Shown here: piece after piece, positions 1-10,955 of the stretch | Position numbering within the stretch: position 1 is the first letter of the stretch | Layout of the letters: every line of letters begins with the position of its first letter | Source of the DNA: Pisaster brevispinus | Taxonomy: Eukaryota > Echinodermata > Asteroidea > Forcipulatida > Asteriidae | Direction: 5' to 3' | Length of the DNA: 64,000 nt | Assembly (NCBI GenBank): GCA_023634235.1 | Contig: JAMKCF010000008.1 | Location: 15,053,627 to 15,117,626 of the forward strand | Made by a program: the position numbers and the translations under genes | The notes under the pieces: generated by a model | The model's database searches: none | What the model saw: only the letters and a program-made list of their open reading frames with translations | Told to the model about the DNA's origin: nothing

Positions 1-2364
1 CTATTTACTCACATGTACAAATGAGATTACGAGCGTATATCTAACAGAAAGTGACACATAAACGCGGGAAGGTGTGCGCTGCACTTAAAAAGTCTACCGC
101 GTATTTCAAATTATTGCAATTATTTACTATTTTCAACATAACATATATAATAAAGGTAATCAATAGTAATATAATTATGAAATCACCATTTGTCTACAAT
201 ACACATGATATATACCCTAGAAGTTAAAAGAAAATCAGTTTAAAATATTTTATTATTATTATCAATTTGTATGTTCAATACTTGCTTTCAAAGTTTTCTC
301 TTTCAGTTAATTTGCCTTTTTTTGTCTTGTGAAACAATCTTTCATAAAGGTTTGATTAAAAATTAAAATATAGCTGAGGCCAATAATTTAGAATTTATTG
401 TAAATACAAATCAAATTTAGATTTTCACAATTACTCAATGGTTATTTTTGTTCATCTACCTGTAAGTTTAGTGAAGGATTAAATTTATTATGATAGTGAT
501 GTTTTATAATCGATAAATTAATAAATGGGCAAACCTTTTTATCAAAAGGGAAAGTGTGTAATTGAATTTGGAAATGGAAATCCATAAAACTTCATTAACA
601 AACCATTACAAACAAAATGGGCCTTTTTGCGATTTTACCAAATAATGGTTTATGTTTTGTCAGGGATTTTTGCGCGCTTTCCTGTCGGGCTTATTTTGAT
701 TCTGATAATTGAAATAAGCAATTGGGATTTGGGCTTGGTCTTCATCAGTGAGCTTTCAGATTTTTTCGCCCGACAAAAACCAATGCTGTACTTTATATTC
801 ACTCATCTTTGATGGATTTTTAATCATGTTCACATGATTACGGGTGAAGTAACTTTTTGAAACTTCAACTTTGTGTCAAATTGGCTCCAGCATTTTGAAG
901 TACAATCCATTGATGTCAGTTGTACGAAAGTTCACTTCACAACATAGTAATTTGAATACTGTAGACCTGTAACCTCTACAAAGATGGTATAAGCGCGGCC
1001 TTTATCTAAAATCATTTTTTCAAATGAAAGTTTTTGACTTGGCCTCAGAAAGTTGTGCTTGGCCTAGCTGCATAGCTCCACCACTTGTCAAATTTTAGAA
1101 GGTCATATAGGTTGGCGAATTACCGCTTATGAATATGTCAATTGTCTTTCTAATAGAAATCAAATCGACCTCAAACACAACATGTCTGGAATATGGTAAA
1201 CTTATAGGACTAGTTTTATGTACAAACTCTTTACCAAGTAAGCTTTCAAGATAGAAATCACAAACAAGTAAGACCTATACCCTACACTATCTGTGAGCAA
1301 GTTGGGCCTAGGCTTGAATTTCCGAATTCGGGAAAATATTCTGGTTTCCAGTGAGAAACTGTGAGTTTCACCCCAAATTCTCTCTGAAAATAAGTACAAC
1401 ATCTTTCAGCCCATACTTATGAAAACAAATAAAGAAACATTGTTATTACGAGTGGACTCGCGGAAAATGTTCACATTCTGCATTAATTTAGTATCAGTTT
1501 TATTTGTTTGTGTGAAATATGCTGAACAAGCTGGTATTTCGTTAGTATGAAACTATTTGTACGCATTTCTGTTACTGCTAGTATGGAAATAATTGCAATA
1601 AAATATATGATTTGTATAATTTGGGTCATTTTTTTCCTTTGGATTTCGTAACTGGTTGTGTCTTTGTAAGATGACCTTCTTTGCATGCATGTATTGTTAT
1701 TCTACATGTAGTAACTTTGTACAACCACATAGCTGTAGTGTGCATGGATGTTGAAATGGTCAGTATTTTGTGATGTAGCATGCTCGCCTTTCTCACTGTA
1801 GTTGCTGACATTTAGCTCCAAATACTGAACGTAAGTATAGTTGTTTTTGTTTTTGTTAATTATTATTTATTTATTTGTTGAGATTATATAATATTGTATA
1901 TCACCATAATTGTTTTGCTGTATAACCGAATTGTGGAAAACTTGAAAGTTATTGTGTAATAAAAAGTCACACACAAACAAAAATCAAAACATAATATTTC
2001 GAAACAAAAAACAAACAAAAAGCCCCGAACAACCTTATTAATGTCCCCCAGGCATCTGAGATACTTTTGAAAAAACAATTAATAATACAAAATTCGATTT
2101 TGGAAATCAACAAGTTTCACATAGTTTCACTTTTTATTTCATTTGTCTGAATATCCGTCACTCCCATTCATTCTTGAAATTGATTGGACATTCTTCGTGT
2201 TTTTCTTTTTCCCCCCTTCACTCTTTTCAGTCATCAAACTGGGAATATTGAAGTCTTAAATCGAGGTCATCCGCATCGCACGAGGTCGTCTTACTTCAGT
2301 GGTTTTCGTCGTAGAGTACCATCGAGAGTTTTAGAGAGGGTCTCCAATTAGGTAAAGGCCAGTA
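1..2364. other. Left-edge intergenic DNA, no gene seen
   Basis: AT-rich sequence with only short open frames, none resembling a known protein. No splice-bounded exon, tRNA or clear terminal inverted repeat was recognised. It lies upstream of the forkhead gene, so regulatory elements are possible but not visible. Confidence 0.5.
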
Positions 2365-3056
2365 ATGTACTCATTTACCAATAGATAGAGTTCTTGTGAA
2401 GTGGGAAAACAGATACAAGTCTCTATAACCTCGCATTAAAATGGTGTAAAATTTCACATTACGAGAAAGCTTCATTAAAGAATTTCCGAGTTTGGGCTAC
2501 AAAACATTCATGAGCGGAAACATTCATGGGCAGTTAATCTGCCTGGGGCAGTCAGCAGCCCTCCTGGTTTGTGCATGATCCAATTATGCCCACTGTTTGG
2601 CAAAGGAATTACAGGGGCATAACAGGTGTCACTTGTCAGACGAAAAGGATGTTTCATTTGAGCCTCTTTCTTTATTGGAGCTTTCCCGTAATGAATTTAT
2701 TTTACACTCTTTCAGGGCGAAATTTGAAAACATTTTGTCATTGGATATCAACAACAAATAGGTCTGTACATTCCAAAGAGGAATTTTCGCGTTTAAAGGT
2801 CAAATTAAATGCCCTTTTTGATTGAATAACATAACAACTCAGGAATGAAATACACATTTCCTCAACAAAACTGAATACTGACCTTTATATTTTAAATATG
2901 TTAGCGTCGATTGGATGTTGAACGATGCACTTGAATGTTATCAAATACATTGGCATTCTACACTAGTCTGTTTTACCATAAGGTTAGAGACTTGTAATTT
3001 GTTCCCCATCTTCATACAGACTCTATTTATTAGAAAAAGGTTGCACGACAAAACTG
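2365..3056. repeat. Foldback repeat family A, copy 1
   Basis: The ends form an imperfect inverted repeat. The left end reads as 'acaagtctctataacctcg' followed by a run resembling 'taaaatggtgtaaaat'. The right end carries the reverse complement of both ('gttagagacttgtaa'). Related copies lie at 26765-27250 and 63420-63960, sharing internal landmarks such as 'acattccaaagagga'. This copy carries extra sequence at about 2465-2700 that the others lack. No coding capacity is seen, so I call it a non-autonomous foldback element. Boundaries are approximate. Confidence 0.6.
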
Positions 3057-3587
3057 AATTCGGCCTTGGAGCCTCTCTTTTAGTAGTCTTGATTAGTGAC
3101 GCTGGTTTTTGTATTAGTCACCGGTAGAGGGCGCAACATCGACTGGCGGGGGGGGGTCTGCGAGTCTAAACCAAATGTTTGGGTGATACAGATATCTCTT
3201 CTTCAGTAATTCATGTCGCGATATCGGCGACTATGTTAACAAAATGAACGTCGCCAATCAGGACTACTTTTTAGGAGAGAAGAGTGGTCTGAACTTATAA
3301 AAGTGGTTGGGCAATCAGTTTAATAAGGACGTTGAGTTTGGATGATTCTACAAAAGGATAAAAGTTTGGATAACTAAAAAATATATATTATAACAATAAT
3401 ATTAAATTAAAAAGGAAAGGTATGGTGTAGGATTGGTCAATTAAACAAATGAACGAGTGATTTTTTTTAAATGAACGCTTTAACTACTCGATGGCTGATG
3501 CAATTACCAACTGTCCTAAAAACACTAAAGTAATACCGCCTTGTGCAAGAAATTTGAAACACTTGTTTTCTGAAGCACAACTGCCTC

Positions 3588-3800
3588 ATTTGTGCCGAGC
3601 GGTCTAGTGCATTGAACTCAAGTTCTGATGGTTGAATCATAAGAGTGTGGGTTCGATTCCCGGCCATGACTCTCAAGCCCGTGAAGGCACTTCACCATAA
3701 TTACTTCTCTTAACGTAGGTGTATAAATGGGAGTCTGGAAGGCCTGAGACAGTAGTGTGTTGGATTAACCCCCTTGGTGCTTATTCAAACAGCTTGGGGT
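3588..3800 (+). repeat. tRNA-derived SINE
   Basis: The 5' part resembles a tRNA gene. A box-A-like 'tgccgagcggt' begins near 3592 and a box B 'ggttcgattcc' lies at 3650-3660, a spacing suited to an internal RNA polymerase III promoter. Downstream is a SINE body ('cttcaccataattacttctc') also found at 47660-47790 and 59056-59400. It is not a functional tRNA gene because the acceptor stem does not close. Confidence 0.7.
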
Positions 3801-3807
3801 TGTATGG

Positions 3808-3960
3808 TTGACTACTTTGCAAATACTTGGTACGCGTGCGTTTGCCGTGGAGTGAGGTGCATCCTGGTCTAGTTAGTGACACATTTTGGTCGCCAGCTAT
3901 CCAACATGCACCTCACTCCAAGGATAACGCATGCGCACGGACTACTTGCGAAGTAGTCAA
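3808..3960. repeat. Short palindromic MITE, 153 bp
   Basis: It begins 'ttgactac' and ends 'gtagtcaa'. A second strongly paired block is 'tggagtgaggtgcat' against 'atgcacctcactcca'. The element abuts the SINE tail. No target duplication was identified. Confidence 0.6.
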
Positions 3961-6900
3961 TTTACCTGGTATGTCTGCTTCCATGTAGCGTTCCAAAGTC
4001 TCCCACGTGTTTTTTTGTTCAACCCAAAATTAAACTAGAAAGGAGTACATTCCAAGACCAATGATGTATCATGCCTTCAACTTCAACTTTTGATTGTCGT
4101 AAGGGCTTTATGCATCCGCTGAGCTGAAAGCAGTAGGGAACCAGTGGCAAACTATATACATTAAGTGGTGTTTTGGTTGCTTACTTATTTCTGCAAAGCA
4201 AATTGTGCATGTTCTGATAAATTGGCCCCATGTGTTTAGCTTGATTGACTATAAGGCGTCATATCAATACATTTTACGATACTCATTTGTTTCATCCAGT
4301 AAGCACCCTTTTTAAAGATCATTTTGTAAAAGCTGCACGCGTTGAAACGAACGTTTTTTTTTCAACTGATGGTGTGACATTATTAATATAAAAACAGTTT
4401 CAGTATTGTATAGAAAATATACAAAATGTGATTTTAGCCAACCTTAGACAGTAATAATGAAAATGTAAACATTTGAAGTGAGACAAAGTGTTGATCCATG
4501 TTAACAAAATGCTTGTTAGCATCTCCTCTGCATCATCAAAAATTGGCTCATCCTCTGTTATAAAATTATCTTTTTGTGATGATGCAAGAACAAAAACTAA
4601 GTTATCTCTGATATTAAAGATGGGCCTCATAAGAAGCATGGGAAGGAGTTGATATCTATTCACTGTAAGACCACTTTTAATTTGGTGAATAAACAGACTA
4701 CAAAACATGGTCATCTTCCAACCTACTAATAGATTTTAAAACCCTGCGTGGCACGAACGTTTTCAATTATTTACTAAAAAGGCATATGTGTGTGTGGAAG
4801 AACCTCCACACATATAATTATAATTACCCCCAATTGATGTTCTCATAATGTTGTTCTCCTATCTGATATACTAAGGGCAGAGTAAAGGTGAGCGTACATG
4901 ATCATGGTCACACTATAGTTATTTTTGTCACGTGGCACCCAGTACATCAAATCACAATCGACATGCACGGGGTATTGTCGTGTAGCAAACCTTCCTTGTG
5001 GATTAAAGGGTGTACAAACTTTCCGATCCTAGTCCAAACCTGTTATGCAACCGATGTCATTTGAGGCGTATCTAGCTTGAAGTGACTGGCGACAATATTG
5101 GAAGGTAACAAATCATAAATGTTCATTTTTGTGTGGAGGTTTATCCACACAAAAATCAAAATGTCCCCCTGAGGGTTTGTATAGGACGGTAACAGTTTTT
5201 TTTAAAAATCGCTTCTGTTGAGAGTCACAATGTGTATAATTATTAAAATGTAAAATAAAATGGATTATATTAATGAAGAGTTTGCAGTTACTTCTGTTTA
5301 TCTGATCAGCTGTATGATGTTCAAAGGAATTGAAAAGAACTGGTTGTGTGATAACGCGACGTTTCGATCAGTATGCTTTGGTTGTCTTCAGGGGAAAGCT
5401 TTTCAAGATTGTCCGGATCACAAAACTAAAAGTACATTCGAGATGAACCCCATTGCGGTTCAGACATTTAATTTGCTGTAATATTTTCTGTCACCCATAC
5501 ACAGGGCTTGGCTGGACATCCCTGAGGGGAATGTGCCCCTGTAGTTTTCGCCCACGCCCCTCCCCCATAAAAAAAAGATAACACAACACAAGATATTTTT
5601 TCTTGAAAACGCTTGCTGTTATATATACTTTGAAGAGTGTCCCCCCTTAATTGTTTGGAGATCAGAGACCTTCGTTTTACGCATAGAATAACACAGAGGA
5701 CGAACTCGAGGATCTGTCTTGTAGGGGACACATTTCCAAGACAATCCAGTCAACTTGATCCAGTGGTACACAGTCTCTGGGGAACAGAATCTGCTGCCTG
5801 ACATTACGCATAGAGGAGCGCCACCCCGTGTATTATTGAAGTCAAAGCCGTTGAAGTGTCACTCTAGCCCCCTCTATCTTTGTCAGATAAAGTGAACAGC
5901 ATAATTTTGGAATTGGGATGTTGGACGCTAGTTGACGTGTGTTTGAGCATGGAGCATTGCTTCACGGTTCGAGTCACGTCCATTGCCCACTCTAGGCTAA
6001 TTTTGTACTCATTTTCTGAACGTATAATTTGACGATTGCACAACACATTACAGAATTAAATAAAACAATGGCTGCTAGAAGGCCTTGAACTATCAGACTG
6101 AAAATCCCCGAGAAAGAAAAATCACCTCCAGAAGAAAAACAATTTCCGTCTGAAACACTGTTAAAGACGACGGGAAAAAAACAGTCCCAAAATCACCGTT
6201 TGAAATTTTGAACTGGAGCAATTGGATAAACATGGAATTTAGTAGGACTGTGTATACAAGTCCTTGTTACAAAACATATAAACGATTTTCGTTGGTTCTC
6301 ACTAAAACGTGACCGACGAATTTGTTGAAAATGTGTTGCATAGTCAGTCTTTGAGGGCAAAAACCATTGGTGTAATTAAGTTGATATTACGTTAATGATT
6401 TGTTATGTCCCGTTGTGAATACTCAAACACGTAGGTCGTCTATTACCATGTTGTTTTATTCCACCTGTTTGCCGTGGCCACCTAGCCCCACACCTCTGTA
6501 CTCCTCCCCCAATTTTTTGTTCATAACTGTCACCGTCTCGTCACCCACCCAGAAAAGCAAGACGGACCCCAAGGATTGGAGTGGGACCATTTGTCTCCAT
6601 CAATGACATAATTATCTTCAAGTTGAGTACTCCTCTAGCTATTTAGAGCTTTATGAATTTGTTTTATGGCCGTCACTCATAATGGCGGGAAATCACTGCA
6701 CGACGCGCGCCCAAACTGATAAGCTCTAGTCGTGGTGAGAGCTGTGTTGACACTCGTCCCGTCTATGGACCTCCGTCACACGTACCGCCAACGTTCGCGC
6801 TGCCTGAGTAATGTGGACGACCATTGTATGCTCCCATTAGACTTGTGAACACAAGTAATCTTGTGGTAAATTAGAAAAAAAGGGTGGGACACCCACCTCT

Positions 6901-8569
6901 GAAAAAAAAATAGTATGAAAAAAATGGTAATACATATCAATATTGTGAAATAGGTTTTGTTTGTGCATATTTTAATGGGGATTTGTTGTAACACAGTGGA
7001 AAGTACAGTATTGTTTTTAAGTCCTTTATTAATAGGTGTTAAATTTGGAAGAATATTATTTTGTATTTACCCATACACCGATGTGTGTAAAGTACTGGAT
7101 ACTCGGTATACTTTCCCGATTCCTGCGAAAACAAATCCGTTGGCATTACTCGGGTGGAATCTCCAAGTTATGCATGTGGACTTGTTTTCACACATCGATA
7201 CATGAATATAACCAAAATAATGTTCTTTACTATTCCTTCAAGAACAATATTTTTGTTAAAATTTGAAGTGAAACCAGCACAAGAAACAAAAGTAAATGCA
7301 TCTTATAGTTTTTTTCTTCTTCAGATACTGCTTTGATGGGTTTTTTTCTTCAAATGATCTTGGGAAAACCTTTCACAAAAATTCATTCAGTCATTCTTGC
7401 GGAAAGGAATCCTACAGCGCTAATATTTCTTGCGTAATTGATTGATATACCAATTTGCTTTATTATCAAAAGGGATATTTTTATATTTTTATATTTATAT
7501 TTATGTTATATTTATTGGTTTATTTCATAAAAACGAATGTACAGTATGGCGACCGATAGGTTGAATTGCACTGATACAATACATAACATTTCTTTAAAAG
7601 TAGCTTAAAGGTTAAACACACAATTTGTAAGAGCAATTATATAAAAAAACCAATCAAAACAACTAACAATCAACCAACACAAGATGTTACTTTTCATAAT
7701 CCGAACCTAGGTTGGTTCCAGTAATCAAAAGATTTCTAAACTATTTTCATCTTAAATTTTTTCTTCATGTAGCCCTTTACCAAGAGTGGCTTTTAGCCTT
7801 GTTTTGGGCGAACTTGCATAACAATAATAAATTGTTTGTATAGGGGGCGCCACTACTTCCACACTTGTCTTTCTGACTACACCACCCCAACCCATCGTTA
7901 CTCCTCATCCATTAGGGCGAGTCATAGGATTACTGCCTGGTACTCCCGCAGTCCCTTTCTATATCTACCCGTCACTGTGACGGTACAGTGTTCCCTCTTT
8001 CTCAGACATCTCAACATTTTGTGTTTTCATCTTCTTGCTACCAATTGTCTGACGTGAGGAAATGTTGAGACCGGAAGGGGAAATGTCTTGGATTTGTTTC
8101 ATGTTTGTCAGCGGAATGAGACCTACTCTTATCTACTTCAGCATTAATTTACTTCCCTTTCCAATCTTGGTGTAACTTTGTCACTGCACACCAGAGTTCG
8201 GGAATGAGTGTGCTTAAGAGTTTTGCTCAAGCCTTTCCTTGCAAAACAATGCAGTCAGTCATAGAGTTTCTTCAAGTTCTTCCGTCTGTCTGTACCCGAT
8301 TATCCTGTTATCCATTCTGTCCAAGTAAGGCGATCTCGTTCACACGTTCTGCTGTTCGTACCCAGCTCTCGTACAGCACAACCCCACTCATCTTAAACCA
8401 TCTTTTCCCCTCATCCATCCCAGTCACTGCTTTTCCTTATTTCCATAACAAAAAAATAGGTAGGGACCAACGAAGAGAGCAGCAGCCCCACTGCCGCCAC
8501 CTTCCCCCCGCTGGCTCCCTGCGATTCATCCCCCTTGCCTGGGTTGATTGATGTCACACGAGTAAACAC
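3961..8569. other. Intergenic DNA upstream of foxQ1
   Basis: No gene is recognised. Small structures include a perfect 12-bp hairpin stem at 5126-5137/5144-5155. A repeat segment at about 5357-5405 ('gacgtttcgatcagt') recurs near 24032. A short stretch at 7761-7820 matches sequence inside both IR2 arms. This is the natural place for distal foxQ1 enhancers, but nothing in the sequence identifies one. Confidence 0.45.
7761..7820 (+). repeat. Fragment of a dispersed repeat also in IR2
   Basis: The stretch reads like 'cttcatgtagccctttacc' and continues to 'gcgaacttgcata'. It matches, with substitutions, sequence in the IR2 right arm near 55272-55330 and its complement near 51410-51475 in the left arm. 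Those IR2 copies lie just downstream of the LINE-like reverse transcriptase tail, so this may be the 3' part of the same retroelement. Confidence 0.45.
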
Positions 8570-8694
8570 CGTGAGTGCACCTAAATAGCACGCCCTATTA
8601 CAACACCCGATCGCCCCTTATGATCATGTTAGAAAATGAGGCTCTGAATACTTGTGTCAACTTTGTCGTTGGACTGCCAGGTTTGGGCCACGCT

Positions 8695-8700
8695 TATAAA
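8695..8700 (+). promoter_or_regulatory. Candidate TATA box of foxQ1
   Basis: TATAAA lies in the context 'cgcttataaattg', 234 bases upstream of the chosen foxQ1 start codon. A start site about 30 bases downstream would leave a 5' leader of roughly 200 bases. The assignment rests on motif and position only; no initiator motif was decisive. Confidence 0.35.
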
Positions 8701-8934
8701 TTGACAGTTAGATCGAGGGGTGGTGAATCGGTGATGTCTCGCACACGAGGGCGCGTCTCGACAACTTGCTCGTGAATTCAGTCTAGTCTGTGACTAACGT
8801 CCAATAAACACAAGACTGTCAACCTTTTCTTGAAGAACTTTGATCGCAATCGTACAAGTGATACAGCATGTGCTTGTGGGGACGACTACGATCTTTTTAA
8901 GAATCTCGTATAGGTCCCTCTTCGACGTCACACG

Positions 8935-10095
8935 ATGGATGCCGAGGAGTGTTTTAATCCATCATCCCCACCGAACAGTCCAGCCGAGACGTGGACGAGT
9001 TCCGTCTCCGATCCACCCATCTCGCCCAGCGTCTTGGGCTACGAACACTCCCCACTTGAGGACGAGGCCATCGGCTCCCGCGAGAATGCACTCCATGAAG
9101 TACGTGACCCAACGAAATCAAAAGGGAAACCGACTTATCATCGTCACCCCAAGCCACCTTACTCCTACATCGCACTGATCGCTATGGCAATCAAGGACTC
9201 GTCTACGGGGAGACTAACGTTGGCAGAGATCAACGAGTACCTCATGAAGAGGTTTGCCTTCTTCAGGGGCTCTTACACGGGCTGGAGAAACTCTGTCAGG
9301 CACAACCTCTCCCTGAACGAATGCTTCGTGAAGATCTTACGGGACCCAGCACGACCATGGGGAAAAGACAATTACTGGACCATCAACGAGGATAGTGAGT
9401 ACACTTTTGCCGACGGGGTTTTCCGTAGGCGCCGTAAGCGCATCCCACGAGGGAAAGAGCGAGAGGGCAAGTCGTCGAGGCAGAGGAGCCGGGGACAGCC
9501 CGAGATCGGCACCGGTAAGCCACGGTCAAAGTTTACCGGTCCATTCAGTATTGACAGTATCCTGGGTTTCTCGGAATGCGGCGTGACTGATCAGAGAGAC
9601 TCAAGTGAACATCGAGACGTTACACCCGCAAAGACACGCCCTCCACCTACCCAGACAGCCAGCCACACCAGTTCCAAGTCCAGCCCAAGCAAAGCACCTT
9701 TGCATCCAAAGGGCGTCGGCAGCTACACGGTCTACCCAAACCAGAGGTGTTACCCGGTAGCCTGGTTGCCTCATCAGACGGCAAAGTATTGTCCATTCCC
9801 CCATTTTGCCGATATGTCATACCCGCCGCCGACCCTGCCGATGAAGATGGCCGAGATATTTCATCAGCATCAACATGCGCGGAGCAAGAAACGCAGCCGA
9901 GGCCAACGACCTGTGTCCCCGTCCAGTGGCAGTGCCGCATCGCTCCATACCGTTGCTAAAGCAGACATTGCGTGGCCGCTGAGCCACCTTGTAGCCGATC
10001 AGTTCCCCTATCAGACAATCCACCTCTCCGTTGGCAAGTGTAGGGAAGGTCAGCAGAGGGCACTAGACTTTCAAATCGACAACATTCTATCTTGA
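8935..10095 (+). CDS. foxQ1: Forkhead box transcription factor, FoxQ1 class
   Basis: This intronless gene encodes 386 residues of a nuclear DNA-binding transcription factor. The forkhead (winged-helix) domain begins at [14 protein letters not shown] (residues 73-86). It continues through recognition helix 3, [15 protein letters not shown] (117-131), to the wing-2 basic run RRRRKR (164-169), probably a nuclear localisation signal. The combinations [25 protein letters not shown] and [14 protein letters not shown] are typical of FoxQ1 rather than FoxQ2 or other Fox classes. FSIDSIL (204-210) is an EH1-like Groucho/TLE-binding motif in the position where vertebrate FOXQ1 has a similar one. The protein ends FQIDNILS, a second EH1-like sequence. 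The N terminus is Ser/Pro-rich and acidic. The start codon has A at -3 and G at +4. The gene is noticeably GC-richer than its surroundings. FoxQ1 factors act in epithelial and endodermal tissues in other animals; the role here is inferred only. Confidence 0.95.
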   Translation: MDAEECFNPSSPPNSPAETWTSSVSDPPISPSVLGYEHSPLEDEAIGSRENALHEVRDPTKSKGKPTYHRHPKPPYSYIALIAMAIKDSSTGRLTLAEINEYLMKRFAFFRGSYTGWRNSVRHNLSLNECFVKILRDPARPWGKDNYWTINEDSEYTFADGVFRRRRKRIPRGKEREGKSSRQRSRGQPEIGTGKPRSKFTGPFSIDSILGFSECGVTDQRDSSEHRDVTPAKTRPPPTQTASHTSSKSSPSKAPLHPKGVGSYTVYPNQRCYPVAWLPHQTAKYCPFPHFADMSYPPPTLPMKMAEIFHQHQHARSKKRSRGQRPVSPSSGSAASLHTVAKADIAWPLSHLVADQFPYQTIHLSVGKCREGQQRALDFQIDNILS

Positions 10096-10180
10096 ACTAT
10101 TTTCATTCTGGCATCGTGTGTAATTATGTAGAAAGTTAGTGCTACAATTTTTTAATAGCAAAACATAGGCCTAGATGTGC

Positions 10181-10186
10181 AATAAA
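10181..10186 (+). terminator. Polyadenylation signal of foxQ1
   Basis: Canonical AATAAA sits 85 bases after the foxQ1 stop codon, giving a short 3' untranslated region. No clear downstream GT-rich element was assessed. Confidence 0.6.
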
Positions 10187-10584
10187 TTTCACCCTGTAGA
10201 TGTGTATTGTGAATGGATCACTCAAATTACAAAACAACCTTCCTTTTAGTTAAACTTCCTCCTTTATTGTTTACAATAGAATTGTACTCTGGCGAGCCAT
10301 CTTGTTTGTCTGATTAAACAACCAAATCGAGGCTGGAAGTAATTCAGAGACTGGCCCCTCGTCGAATAAGTAGATAATGATAGTTAGTGCACACAGGGAA
10401 CGCGACAACGTTAGTGTCAGCATGACCAATGTGTCTACCGGCCAACGTGGGCCTGATGTATTCTTCCTTTTTGTGAGGACTTTGGTTTTCAAATAATTAT
10501 TGTTTTTATACCTATAGCTCGTTTTAGAGAGGGTGGCTTGTTGATTTACAAAATACACACTTTTACAGCGTACTTTCGTCAATT

Positions 10585-10955
10585 TTAAAGGCAAGGTATA
10601 CCTTTTGGGTTTTGGAACCGTTCAATTATTTTAATCCTTTATAAATATAGATATATACATACCTGTGAAAAGTTCATTTCAAAAGGATGAACGGTTTTGA
10701 GATACTGCCGATTATCTAGAGCGGTTATGTCTGCGCAGGAAGAATAATTGATAATTGGAATACACAATCTGAGAAACATTGCATTCATGAAACGTTTCTT
10801 AGACTGAATTTTGTTAAACCCATTTTCAAAAACCACATTCCAATCGTTTCTCAAAATTAATGTTATACATTTTCAACAACTGCAGTGCTTCTTACCAAGT
10901 AAGTTTTTATGGTCATAATTTTTTTGAGTAATCACCAAAGGTACGCCCTCCTTTC
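10585..10955. repeat. MITE, 'ttaaagg...ccaagtaag' family, diverged copy
   Basis: It starts 'ttaaaggcaaggtatacc' and ends with 'ttaccaagtaagtttttatg' followed by 'gagtaatcaccaaaggta'. The 3' motif recurs at 44108-44160, and inverted near 60066-60125, which marks a dispersed family. It is noncoding and boundaries are approximate. Confidence 0.5.

Noticed and set aside
5930..6000. Possible SINE or tRNA ('cacggttcgagtcacg')
   Set aside because: Only a box-B-like word is present. No box A at the right distance and no family body.
9395..10023. Other open frames overlapping the forkhead gene
   Set aside because: They are shadows of the GC-rich foxQ1 coding sequence.
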